Shown here: positions 48,180 to 58,299 of the stretch, one piece after another | How positions within the stretch are numbered: the stretch's first letter is position 1 | Layout: each line of letters opens with the position of its first letter | Source of the DNA: Acanthopleura granulata | Taxonomy: Eukaryota > Mollusca > Polyplacophora > Chitonida > Chitonidae | Direction: 5' to 3' | DNA length: 64,000 nucleotides | Assembly: GCA_016165875.1 (NCBI GenBank) | Contig: JABBOT010000001.1 | Location: 35,209,011 to 35,273,010, forward strand | Position numbers and translations under genes: made by a program | Notes under the pieces: model-generated | What the model was told of the DNA's origin: nothing | Databases searched by the model: none | Seen by the model: the letters and a program-made list of their open reading frames with translations, nothing else

Positions 48180-48800
48180 CCTCTCGCGTTCTCGAGCCGG
48201 CGTTTTTTTAAAAATCAATAGCTCGAAAAGGCGAGAACGCGAGATTAGCACGAATATTGGGCGGGATTTAGCTAATCTCGTGTTCTCGAGTCACTCATTT
48301 AGAAAAGAAAACACCCAGCTCGCGCACTCGAGAATACAAGATTAGGCATAACCGAGAGTGAATATCACATTTTCTCGCGTTGTCGTGTTCTGACGCTGCA
48401 AAATACTCCGCGGACTTGAGAAACCGTGGACATTTTTAGCGTGCTCTTGAGTTCTTGAGCCGCCCGCTTCAAAAACCACGCGGCTCTAGCGTGCGAGAAC
48501 GCGAGATAAGCACTAATAACGGGCAGATTTGGTTAAACTCGTGTTCTCGTGTTCTCGTGTTCTCCAGCCACGCGTTTTAAAAAACACACCGCTCCAGAAC
48601 GCGAGATGGCGAGAATAGTGATAATCTTGCGCGGTTTGAAAAAATCTGGTGAGATCAGGGAAAATGTTCGCGGATTCTCGAGCCGCTTTTTTTTTGTTTG
48701 TTTGTTTTTTTGCAGCGCAAGAGTACACGAAATTGTACTAATCTCGCGCGGTTTTGCCTAATCTTCGCATTTTCGTGTTCACAAACCGCGAGCGGTCGGA
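48180..48800. repeat. Tandem array of CpG-rich hairpins
   Basis: A motif of the type TCTCGCGTTCTCGAGCC alternates with its complement GGCTCGAGAACGCGAGA at least six times. Forward copies begin near 48,181, 48,276, 48,372, 48,440, 48,536, 48,668 and 48,738. Inverted copies lie near 48,221, 48,317, 48,405, 48,481, 48,588 and 48,712. AT-rich loops (TTTTTTTAAAAATC, TTCAAAAACC, GTTTTAAAAAACAC) separate the arms of each pair. ATTAGCAC-TAATA words lie between hairpins. Unit spacing is 65-130 bp. It has no coding content; the frames at 48,513-48,913 lie on it. Confidence 0.85.
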
Positions 48801-48931
48801 TCCCTCTTCCCTACAAATTGCCAAGATACATATATGAAGTGTTTCCTTGTGAGTGTATATTATCTACAGCCATGCTGTCCCTGACATGTTTCGAAGACAA
48901 AGATTCAGTTTAACACACCTGTGCTTGCTAG

Positions 48932-49016
48932 TCGACTCCCATGGCACAACAGAGTCAGGCTTCCATCGTGTGTAAGTGAAAAATTATTGACTTAAACATC
49001 AATCAAATAAATATTA
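48932..49016 (+). mobile_element. SINE 3'-end fragment
   Basis: CTTCCATCGTGTGTAAGTGAA, AAATTATTGACTTAAACATC and AATCAAATAAATATT match the common AAATA-tailed 3' end in plus orientation. It immediately follows the hairpin array. Confidence 0.55.
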
Positions 49017-49675
49017 AGGTCAGTTTATACATGGGCCCCGGGTAGATAGAGAGGAAGACCTGCATTTTAAAGTCAACGAAACTCAAATTTTTCTCCAACG
49101 TTTGTTGGGGTTCCTGGAAAAAGAAAAAAATGTCAAAGAATTGATATTTTTGTTAATGTTCTTTTGTGAATTTGTGTTGGTGACTGTTTCTTTTGTGTCA
49201 TCGTATACATTATACGCGGACGGAGAACATATTTTTCTTTCCATACTGAAACAGAAGAAAGCTGTTGTTTTCACATCTGATAAATGTCCGTATCAACACA
49301 ACTATTTAAATATGGATAACACCATTTGGCGGAGAATGATACCATGGCAACATTTATCAGTTACATTACTATGGAAAAGACGACAACTGGTCCAGTAAAA
49401 TATTTATAACTCGAAAAACGCATTTGCAATCACTGAATGGTACAAGAAGTTGCATAAGGTCCTGGCCTGGTGTGTCTAAATCCTGTGATGAAGGCAGATC
49501 ACTCGGTCCCTCGAAAAAAAAAAAAGCAAAATATTTCCGTACCACTAGTTACTTTTTCACATTGTTCAGATATGAATGGTTTCGGCAGGAAAGTGCGTAA
49601 ATTGTATTAAAGATCACCTCCTCCCGACTGTTCAGGCTTGATATAGTTTGTAGTGTGCGAGTGTGTTTATTAGTA

Positions 49676-49995
49676 CCGTTCACATGGTGCGAGTGAATGA
49701 AAATCGGAAAAGTCTCCTGACTTCACACACCCTGAGTTGAAGGAAAATCGGAAAAGCACTATTTTATTAAGTGCTTTCATACGGGGCGAGTTTTCGTACC
49801 GACCAGTTGAATAAAAATAGAAAAAGCCTTATTTCATAATGTGCATTCACGTGGCGCGAGTTGTGGTTTCGACCAGTTGATTAAAACTAGGAAAAGCCCT
49901 ATCTCATAAGTTGCGTTCACAAACCGCAAGCTGTCGTGTCGTCAAATTCAAATTCGACCAGTCGGATAAAGACTGAAGACACCCGCGTTCATCAT
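49676..49995. repeat. ~71-bp minisatellite, about 4 units
   Basis: GCGTTCACATGGCGCGAGTT-like starts occur near 49,677, 49,772, 49,843 and 49,914. Each is followed by CGACCAGTTGAATAAAAAT, then GGAAAAGCCCTATTTCATAA. Two spacings are exactly 71 bp; the first is longer through an insertion. Confidence 0.8.
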
Positions 49996-50292
49996 TTGTT
50001 ACCTTACGAGTGTCACCCATCAACTATACGTAATGATGAGCGACGGCACAGTTTTTGAGGCACGAAAATGTTAAAAGCGCTAGTTCTAACCGCGATCACG
50101 GTCATATGTACAGTGTCATGTTGTACTCTGTGTCATCGTTATACAATATCATTCCACAACCTCGACTGTGTTCCTGTAGGTCACACAAAAAAGAAAGAAA
50201 AACTGGAAAGAAAAATGGAAACAATTTGGAAAGTTGATTAATACCATCATAAGGTGACGAGAGTGCTTGTATTGGGTGTCGGTACCTGCAGC

Positions 50293-50744
50293 TCAAGGCT
50301 GCCAATATTGCCACTCGGCCATAATTACTAAGGCTGTCCCCATGAGGAAAACTGCACCAGCGACATTTTCAAGCCGTCTGCCCCCCAGGCCGACACTGCA
50401 ACAAACACGTGCGGATTTCAGCTCGCTTTTCCTCAATAGCCTTTATCCATACAGCTGTGGCATATTCGCCCCTGCGCCTTTCTAGGTGCTGCGCGGGAGA
50501 TGTGGCAGGTGATCAGGTCAAGGACATCTGTTCTTGTTTCGCTTGTTTGATCAGCTTCATCATCGTTGTCGTCGTCGTCAAAGTCATGGTTATCGTAGCG
50601 AGATATCACCAGTACCAGCGTCGCCAGTACTACAGCAATGCCAAGCACCATAAGTATCAGCATTATCGCTATGAGTATCGGTAAATTATACCGCTCACAT
50701 ATTTGCCTTCCTCTGCTTTTCTGGTAGATACAGGTATACACCAT
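50293..50744 (-). CDS. Candidate exons of a membrane protein (weak)
   Basis: On the minus strand, a CTGTATCTACCAG acceptor-like site precedes an open stretch with a strongly hydrophobic segment (LPILIAIMLILMVLGIAVV) and an Asp-rich tail from a GAC/GTC simple repeat (50,520-50,680). Further on, GTGTTTGTTGCAG is a good acceptor at 50,396 before 33 codons (ENVAGAVFLMGTALVIM, stop at 50,293-50,295). The second piece superficially resembles the last membrane helix of an ionotropic glutamate receptor, but the helix is about five residues too short. No linking donor was identified. Chance cannot be ruled out. Confidence 0.18.
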
Positions 50745-50870
50745 CTAATCCTCTCTTAAATATACCGATAAGCACCATCCATTGTATACCAATGAATACC
50801 GTCTATTCCACCTAAACACCACCTACTCCTCTTTTAAATATACCCATAAGACCCATCACCTCTCTTAAAG
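50742..50870. repeat. 34-bp minisatellite, block 1 (~4 units)
   Basis: Units of the type TTAAATATACCGATAAGCAC CATC-ACTCCTCTC. The same unit forms the block at 53,105-53,335. Confidence 0.8.
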
Positions 50871-50874
50871 TGAA

Positions 50875-52025
50875 CATAAAGTCTGCCACTATATGTATAT
50901 ACACAGAGAAAAAGAGGAAAGGTATCATGGAAAAGTATTTTTAAAATTCAGCAGCAACCACCAACACTGGACACTTTGAAAGTCCTGATACTTTGGCTGC
51001 GACGTCACATTGTCCCAGCTCTTGATTGTTTCTGAGGTTCTTATGGTAAATGGACAGATATCGGAGCAATAAATCCGGAATATCAGGTGATCTTGAGTGT
51101 TAAAGTGAAGTTTTGGGGCCCAACTGGAAAGTCAAAGATTTACGTGGCATTGACAACGGCTACCTATGTTACAATGTACACGTAGTGGGCAGAAGACGGA
51201 CAAGAAAATGCCTCGGGACAGCCAGTGCTTGAAAATGAGAAGATTTCGTGCCACAGTTTATCCTTGATAGGTAGCGGGAAATATCTTCCTCGTATCAACG
51301 GAAAAGGATCTCTTACAGATAGCCTGCTGTGTTCGGAATACTCCCTGGTGTCTACAACCTGCTAATGCTAACATTCATGTCAGCGAAGGCGAAGCTACTA
51401 GGACCACTGAAAGGCGTACAATCGTCACTGCGCCCATGAAGTTCGCCATGACAAACGCCAGAACTTGGAAGTTTGAAAGGAAAATAAAGTCTTGAATCGG
51501 GTGCATGGCGTTTTTTATTTTTATTTTGTAGTTTTCAAAGGACCTCATGCAACTGGATAGGAAATCTTCCCTCTCTCTGCTGCAGGAGTAAGGGTAATTT
51601 AATTCGTCCAGAAAAGGAAAGAAAAACTACTTGAGTCTTAAGTACAATTACTATGCAACACACCTGTGAAAACTTGATTAAGTCTGATTCATTCTTAATA
51701 TTTTATCAGAAGACAAAAGAAATGTCAAATGCAGATTTCGCTATTTTAGGGCGTTTTTTTTATTCCCCATCATAATAAAAATATGATAACGTGAACCAAA
51801 ATCATTTTTGCGTATTTCATGTCAAGCTGGAGAGTTCTGATATATTGCGAAGTATCATGTTGGTCTACGCATTCATATTTTTGTAAATGGGGGAGAAAAA
51901 GGAAATATTTTAGGGCCTTTGCAACAACTGCATACTTGTAAATCGTTTTCCCCATAGCAGAGCGGTAACACAAGCTACTAATAATCCAGCTGGATTATTA
52001 GGTCACTAATTCGATTTCAATCTTT
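50875..52025. other. No recognisable feature
   Basis: Sequence around 51,000-51,500 has short open stretches in several frames on the minus strand. None spans far enough, or matches a family, to be called an exon. Confidence 0.35.
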
Positions 52026-52027
52026 GC

Positions 52028-52099
52028 TGAAACCTGGTAGAGCCCCGGGAAAATCCACGACCATCCGCAGGTTGCTGGCAGATCTTCCCACGTACGGGT
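52028..52099 (-). mobile_element. SINE middle fragment (minus)
   Basis: It reads ACCTGGTAGAGCCCCGGGAA, then CCACGACCATCCGCAGGTTG and CTGGCAGATCTTCCCACGTA. This is the complement of the central part of the SINE at 52,287-52,550, without head or tail. Confidence 0.75.
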
Positions 52100-52275
52100 T
52101 TCCAACTACAATAAGTATACACAGATATATGGTATGTACTTCCGAATGAGGGCTCAATGCATTCAAAAATATGTGTGGTGCTCACGTTATCATCCCGTTT
52201 CAGTGCGCCACGCGTTAGGTGTCAGCATATCGAAAAAATACATTGTACGGACAGGCACCGACATGTGTCTATCAG

Positions 52276-52561
52276 TTCACCTTAATATTTATTTGATTTA
52301 TTCATTTGATTGGTGTTTTATGCCGTACTGAAGAATATTTCACTTATGCAACGGCGGCCAACATGATTGAGGGGGGGGGGGGGGGACAGCCCGGGGGAAA
52401 CCCACGACCATCCCAGGTTGCTGGCAGACCTTTCCACGTACGGTCGGAGAGGGAACCAACCTAGGTTGGACTTAAATTCACAGTGACCACATTGGTGAGA
52501 GGCACCGGCGTCATTACGTTGCACTATTGCGCTAACCCCAGGAGGACCCCTTCACCTTAAT
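52276..52561 (-). mobile_element. Full-length tRNA-derived SINE with perfect 11-bp TSD
   Basis: TTCACCTTAAT is found at 52,276-52,286 and 52,551-52,561 and brackets a minus-strand SINE of 264 bp. Read 5' to 3' on the minus strand, it begins with GGTCCTCC and a tRNA-like head (GGTTAGCGCAATAGTG as A box; GTGAATTTAAGTCC as a weakened B box). The body follows (GTACGTGGAAAGGTCTGCC, AGCAACCTGGGATGGTCGTG). A G-rich region expanded to 15 G at 52,371-52,385 comes next. The 3' end is GAAATATTCTTCAGTACGGC, AAAACACCAATCAAATG. This is the reference copy for the family in this window. Like all SINEs it depends on a LINE in trans. Confidence 0.92.
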
Positions 52562-53104
52562 GAACGTCCAACAGTCCCAGTCATATATTCACGATAAAAT
52601 TCGTCAGACAAAACTTGTTTTAAATACAGCTTTTTATAATCTGACGTGACAAACAAATAATTGTTTGAAACCACGAAGACACAGTGGACGCTCATGGTTA
52701 ACAACGAATATTTTCGGGCTTGTCTATTGCATCGGCAAGACCTGTTATATAACATTTTCAATCGCATACAGGGGAATCCCTTGCGTCATTGTACAGTGGA
52801 TCTGTCACTGTGAGCAAGTTGGCAATCGACCGAATCGAGAGGTGGATTTCCCGTCTAGTTGCAAGGGGTCCTTTTTTGCCTGGTCACGTACACGTGCATG
52901 TCATTTTGAAACAGTTGCCCTTTCTATCGATGGTGCAGGGGAGCACCGAGGCAATGTGACGTTAGTTACACGGCAAAATGGCGTCATCAAATGAGTAGCT
53001 AAGTAGTGACATCATATGCAATTTATTTTGGTGCTAAGCAGTGTAGAATTTTTTAAATATTTTTACAACACGTCTGGGAAACTTAATTCAGGTTTAGTGG
53101 CTGA

Positions 53105-53335
53105 CTGTGTTCACTTTAAATATCCCGATAAACACCATCTACTGCTCTTTTAAATATACCGATAAACACCATCTAATCCTTTCTTAAATATCTCGATAAA
53201 CATCATCTAATTCTCTCTGAAATATACCGATAAACAGCATCTACTCATTCCTTAAATATCTTCATAAAAATCATTTACTCCTTCCTTGAGTGTACCGATA
53301 AACTCCATGTACTCCTTTTATAAATATGCCTTTAT
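53105..53335. repeat. 34-bp minisatellite, block 2 (~7 units)
   Basis: TTTAAATATACCGATAAACA CCATCTACTCCTC repeats about seven times, with 3-6 changes per unit. It matches block 1 at 50,742, 2.3 kb away in the same orientation. Confidence 0.9.
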
Positions 53336-53339
53336 GTAT

Positions 53340-54740
53340 ATCGTAGACAATTTTGCATACTCAGCTCTTTGCTGTTTTTCCTTTGTAAAGATGTCAAATT
53401 ACACGGAAAAGATGTGGTCCAGATTTTTTTCCAGATGCATTAGATTTAGACAATATGCCTCCAACTTCATTTTACCAAGTCAGACGCCTGTATCTACCCT
53501 TTCTGCCTTGATCCAGAGGGCAGAAATAACCAATCCACACCGACTAAGTAGCTGATGAATATTAATGTAAATGTATTACCCAATCAAATAATAGTTCCCC
53601 TAACTGATTGACAGCAAAGACGAAACAACATGTGTCCGCGCACACGACCGATGGCAGGTAAAATCGAAAACAAAAGAACTTTTTATGCCTGTAAAGATGG
53701 GGATAAAACTGACATAAACAGACAGACACTGGCCTGCTGTCATATTAAAACTTGATGTCAAAATACTTCTTGGAGCGTTCAGTCATGGAGATAGAATAGG
53801 ATGAAATCTCTTGATCCTTCAACTAGTCAGTTTGTGACCGAAGGCGTACGACCAGAGAGAGACGCCCAGGCTTACCCCAGCCTTGGAACTCTAATTAAAT
53901 CTTCCGTGGCCACGAAGACTTATATGTTCTTTGTACGACCCCGAGCTTCAAAACATTACACGAGCCGGACATAGCGTGGCCTGTTCTACCTTCATGGCTC
54001 GGTCAACTTGGAATGTTCGTCCACCAGGCGTTTAAAAGCTTTCAGTACATTTGATTGACACGTTTGAAATTTACTACGTGCATAAATTCTTTGCCAACCT
54101 GAGCAGGCAAGTATGTGATTGGATAAAGATGAAGGCTTTTCAGGTTCGGACTGGAACATGCTCGTCTAGCCGATTAAGCAAGGCAGAGTCCTAAACGCTT
54201 AAGCTTTACACAGGGTGTCTGGCTTGATATAATAAAGATAGATAATATGCCTCCTGTTTTTCGCAGATGACCTTGTATTGCTTTCCATTACAACACCTGG
54301 GTCTACAAAGGCAACTGGATTCTCTTGGCATGCGATCTTGGCGTAAAATGTATCTAAAACTGAAGTTGTTGTTTTCATAAAGGTTAACCTTACGTGTCAA
54401 CGAAGCCTAGGTTCCATAATGCAACATCTCGTCTCGCACAGTCAAAGTAAGCGGTTTTAGAAGTCTTCCGCGCCTTTTAGTGTTTAGGTGGAATTTGGGA
54501 GATATACAAATTAATACTTATTTTATTTTGTTCGAAAGTTAAGCCTGTATTAGTGTATTTATCAGAGATATGGGGTTTTCAAAGGTGAAAAACACTGGAA
54601 TGAGTTCAGTATTTAGCTTTCAAGAGATGATTAAAAACTGTGCGTAGTACCCAAAATGCAATTGATCCTGGGGAAGTGTGGTTGGTACCCATTATTTGTT
54701 ACTCCGTGACTCGATGTATTTAGTATTGGTTTAAACTATT
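53340..54740. other. No recognisable feature
   Basis: Chance-length frames at 53,286-53,555 and 54,206-54,400; nothing identified. Confidence 0.4.
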
Positions 54741-54744
54741 CAGC

Positions 54745-55310
54745 ATGCCCGACGAGAGATACTGGTACCCCCTTAAAACATACGTAATGTCGAGGATCTT
54801 GGTGGTGAAGGCAAACACATGTATGGACTACAGGAAGAAGACGCTTGCGCAATTGCTTGGGATTTGGTCTTGTGTGGGCCAACCAAGGGCAGGTAATCAC
54901 GCTAAACTTCTGTCGTATTTAAACAGGATTTATTTAATGGAGAATGGAGCACGAATGGAGAAGCACTTTATCTTTCAGTGCGAGGTACAATAATCCATAC
55001 AGCACGTGTACATCTGAGATGAAAACTGAAACTTATGTATTATCTACTTGTAAAAAGTAAACATAGACGTGCTTTAACTGCAATTCAGTTTGGTGCCTCT
55101 GGTTTAAATGTAGATATTGGCAGATTTTTAGGAGTTCCACGAGAGCAAAGGAAGCATTGTGCTTATAGCCTTGTCTATATTGAAGACCCGTACCATATCG
55201 TCATGATATGCCCATTGTGGGAAAATCTACTCCAGGTTTCTATACACATGTTTGTTAATGCTTTTTGGGACGCTTGGTCGTACAGGTGTGTATGGCCTGT
55301 GGGTTGAATA
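54745..55310 (+). pseudogene. LINE C-terminal fragment (probable)
   Basis: The frame at 55,035-55,307 contains GRFLGVPREQRKHC and, after a short gap, YIEDPYHIVMICPLWENL. This resembles the C-terminal part of many animal LINE polyproteins, where a cysteine/histidine knuckle takes the form R-x-C-x2-C ... E-D-E-x-H-F-x3-C-P. Here the second cysteine of the first pair is lost. The preceding frame at 54,745-54,993 is in a plausible upstream position but less recognisable. No reverse transcriptase core is present, so it is a truncated dead copy, apparently unrelated to the minus-strand LINE at 19 kb. Confidence 0.5.
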
Positions 55311-55464
55311 AGAGCTTGAATGTTTCTATAGGCATATACATGTTTTACTGGATGAATACACTGGTTTCCTTTGATCTTCTATGTTTACATGTTGGTAATT
55401 CAACATTCATTTACGTCGTCAGGTTTAGGACTTCTAATGATGCATGGTGGCCTGGATGGATTTG

Positions 55465-55560
55465 AGATGAAAATGGCGTTTGTGACATACACACGATCGT
55501 TTTGCCTCGTTTGAATAATGACTAATGACAAACACGGCTATTTGGTTTCCTTGAAGACAT
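55465..55560. repeat. Two units of the 40-bp repeat
   Basis: GATGAAAATGGCGTTTGTGAC, ACACGATCGTTTTGCCTCG and AATGACAAACACGGCTATTTG match the 40-41-bp units at 61.4-61.8 kb. They sit just upstream of R2 copy 1, as that array does upstream of R2 copy 3. Confidence 0.55.
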
Positions 55561-55624
55561 GTGGGCTGAACATGTCAATTTTCATTGGAAATGGACATGT
55601 TCATAAAAAGTGCTATAATAACTG

Positions 55625-56425
55625 AAAAGATTGCAGTGCAGATGATAAATACTAAACTGTAGGTAGATGAACCGGTATTGGATGACCTAGCTAAGGGAGT
55701 GGCAGACCTTGAATTCTATGTCTGTTACGAAGGCAATCAATCTATCAACAAACAACATTTGACATTTTGCATTACGCCAATCAATACGTTTTCCGATATG
55801 ATGGCCACTGGGACAATAACCAGCCCAAATGTCAATCTCAGCACGTCAGCATGACTATTGATTTTATGCTTACTTGTCGATTTTGTCTACTGCTACTTGT
55901 AATATACTAAATGGTTTCTGAAGACAAACATTGAGGACGTGAAAAGCAAATCCTTGCCGGGTTTCTGCAGCTCAGTAGGTGGGGTGCCATCAATTATATG
56001 AGTTGCAATGCCATAGTAAAGTCAAAGAATTACACGGATATCGTCAGTATTTTCTGAGATGCTGTTGAATTAGATCCAAGGTGATTATTAAATGACAATA
56101 CATGCTTGTGAAACACGCTCTTCCGAGCTTGACCTCTTGATGTTCCCTCTCGAGGCTTTGTTCCTATAGGCTGTCACAGACAATTTGGAAATCTTCAAAG
56201 ATCAGCACAACAGTTTTGGGGTAATTATTACCTGTTAATCGGGTGAGTTCAGGTGTACTAAAGCTGTAGGATGAAGACGCGTAATATGTGGAATTTTCTC
56301 TCACCAATATGGACCAACACAAGACTACATATGCATGTTACCTCGCTAAAAAAAGGAGAAGAAAAAGTGGGCAATTTCAGCTGATTACCCTAGAGGGCGG
56401 GTCATTGGAAGGCGTATCTAATTAA
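55625..56425 (+). repeat. R2 local repeat, copy 1
   Basis: R2 is a ~0.7-0.85 kb segment present four times in direct orientation. Landmarks in copy 1: GATGACCTAGCTAAGG, AACAAACAACATTTGACATT, CTCAGCACGTCAGCATGAC, TACTTGTCGATTTTGTCTA, GTAATTATTACCTGTTAATCG, GTACTAAAGCTGTAGGATG. It shares the AGCATGAC subtype with copy 3. It is cut off by the SINE at 56,430. No coding content is recognised. Confidence 0.8.
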
Positions 56426-56429
56426 ACGT

Positions 56430-56605
56430 AGAGACCGGGGGAAACCCACGACCATCCGCAGATTGCTGGCAGACCTTCTCACATACTGCCGGAGAGGAAG
56501 CCAGCATGAGCTGGACTTGAACTCACAGCGACCGTATTGGTGGGAGGCTTCGGGTCATTGCGCTGCGATAGCGTGCTAACGGACTGAGCCACGGAGGACC
56601 CAAGA
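56430..56605 (-). mobile_element. SINE head and body (minus), 3'-truncated
   Basis: The complement shows GGTCCTCCGTGGCTCAGTCC, GTTAGCACGCTATCGCAGCG, GAGTTCAAGTCCAGCTCATG and TCTGCCAGCAATCTGCGG. This is the best-preserved A box (GTGGCTCAGTCCGTTAGC) and B box (GAGTTCAAGTCC) of the family in this window. The 3' tail is missing. Confidence 0.85.
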
Positions 56606-56611
56606 TATATT

Positions 56612-56880
56612 TAAAAGTGTGAGTGTTCTACGCCGTACTTAAGCATCTTTCATCAGTGTAACGGTGCCCTGGATTATGGGTGGAGATCTCAGTCCTGTAC
56701 CTGGTAATTGACATAATTTCTCACTGGAAGCGGCAACCGAAAAAGCAACAGCGGGATTCGAACACGCGACTTTATTGGAAAGAATTTGACGTCCGTATCG
56801 AGACGGGCGTCTTGAATCAATTAGATATTACACGACACCGCTCTTTACCATTACATCAGACTGTAATGTTTTGTGCCACC
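56612..56880 (-). mobile_element. Second SINE type sharing the 3' tail (minus)
   Basis: Its 3' end (plus strand GTTCTACGCCGTACTTAAGC, then ATCTTTCATCAGTGTAACGG) is the common tail. Its head differs: GCGGGATTCGAACACGCGAC is the complement of a nearly perfect B box (GTTCGAATCCC), and AGACGGGCGTCTTGAATC lies in the anticodon-arm position. It abuts the previous SINE, giving two heads in tandem in the same orientation. The 56,680-56,898 frame lies on it. Confidence 0.65.
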
Positions 56881-57212
56881 TATCTAGTGGGTGGGTAGAG
56901 CTTGTGTAAGAGATACAGTGTGAAAAACAGTTGATTGCATTCTTGTAACTGGATCTTAACTGGTGTTTGTGTGCTCACTACAACTACGGTATTGCGCTAT
57001 AACGCACAGTTAAAGTAACGTTGCTTAACTGTACTGTTTCAGAGAACTAATCCGTGTTAACAGACCGAGCCATTGGAGCCGGGTTTATTTCGGCAACGAA
57101 TATACCAGTTTGACAGAACGCTTCAAAATGAAAACCGGACGCCCCCGCTCGAAGCGTTGTTAAATCAATAAGCCATTGTTCCAGTAAATTACACCTGACG
57201 CTGTGGAGGCAG

Positions 57213-57404
57213 ATGGCGTGCTGTCTGACGGATAACGATTCAAACATTAATGGTCACACTCACAACTCAAATGGCAAGGTGTTTCGAGGATTACAAAAAG
57301 CAACCCAGAAGCTTGTGAGGCATAGAGAAGAAAGCTTAAATGTAGGTCAGTGTGTCGCTTTGAAGCCTGCAGCCAGACTGCGGATTATGTTCACACAGTT
57401 CTGA
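57213..57404 (+). CDS. Candidate coding exon, unknown protein (weak)
   Basis: An ATG at 57,213 (GGCAGATGG context) opens 63 codons: MACCLTDNDSNINGHTHN, then GKVFRGLQKATQKLVRHREE. A possible donor TAG|GTCAGT lies at about 57,345. Amino acid use looks natural (polar, Lys/Arg-rich, no low complexity). No family is recognised, and length is not significant by itself. It lies between R2 copies 1 and 2. Confidence 0.25.
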   Translation: MACCLTDNDSNINGHTHNSNGKVFRGLQKATQKLVRHREESLNVGQCVALKPAARLRIMFTQF

Positions 57405-57699
57405 TCAGACGACGCAATCTCCACTGAGGCTTTACTTCGCTCTACTGCATTCAATTCTGAAAATGTCTGAGAAAAGACGATAATGTTGTTGTTCTAGATG
57501 AAAACTTCAAAAGATGTTAAATATTCTGTTACGGCTTACTTTGCCATGGTGCCATTAGACATGTGTATATATATATTTATTTCTTCCCTGTAAGAACACA
57601 ATACTTTCGCAACTTACTACCAGGATTGCGGGTTAGTGTTTTGTTCGGAGGAAAAAGAATTCCTTGTGGTAAACTATTATAGGAGATAAACCTCCAATA

Positions 57700-58080
57700 C
57701 AGATGCAGTAATAACACATAACATTGTAGTGCGGTTGATAAATATTAGCCAGGTGAGCTGGTATTCGATGACCTAAACAAAGGCGTGACAAACTGGCGAT
57801 TTCTGTGCGTCTGTTTTGTAGAAAGCAGTCAGTCTATCTGCAAGCAACATTTGACACTTTGTACTATGTCAAATCAACACGTCTTTCGACAATGTCACCC
57901 TCAGCACGTTAGCAAGGCCCCAATGATTCTACGCTTAGTTGTCGATTTTGTCTCATGCTGTTTGTTATCTGTACAAAACCCTTGATGACATGAAAAGTGA
58001 ATCTGTTCCGGGTTTTTGGAGCTCAATCAGGTGTTGTATGTGCAATGCTAGGGGTTACATCAGTGACTTTTGACCACAGT
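57700..58080 (+). repeat. R2 local repeat, copy 2
   Basis: Landmarks: GAGCTGGTATTCGATGACCT, GGCGATTTCTGTGC, CTGCAAGCAACATTTGACAC, CGTTAGCAAGGCCCCAATGA, TCTACGCTTAGTTGTCG, GATGACATGAAAAGTGAATC. It shares the AGCAAGGCC subtype with copy 4. It is truncated on the right. Confidence 0.75.
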
Positions 58081-58084
58081 TGTT

Positions 58085-58205
58085 TCAGACATACACACTG
58101 ATTGTTTTTATTTCCAAAGCAATTTTAAACACATTGCATTTACCTATGTGAAACTTTAATCCATATTTACTGTCATTACACCAACCTCCTTTTCTTTTTT
58201 CCGCT
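58085..58205 (-). pseudogene. Short reverse transcriptase-like scrap (weak)
   Basis: The minus-strand translation ends WCNDSKYGLKFHIGKCNVF, which resembles the LINE thumb region W-x-x-x-W-x-[ML]-x-F-[HN]-x-x-K-C-x-V. No catalytic YADD or FADD is present upstream in the same open frame. The last codons overlap sequence like the 40-bp repeat, which lowers confidence. Confidence 0.3.
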
Positions 58206-58299
58206 TCGGAGTAAGTGTTATCGATCAACGTTTTCAGGTGGGTAACAAAACATGTAAGATTTAAGTCGCGGACACTGATTTCAGGTGGAAGCACGCCTT

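Noticed and set aside
50293..50395. Last membrane helix of an ionotropic glutamate receptor
   Set aside because: ENVAGAVF is suggestive, but the hydrophobic stretch is about five residues too short and no other receptor segment is found; kept only as a weak candidate exon.
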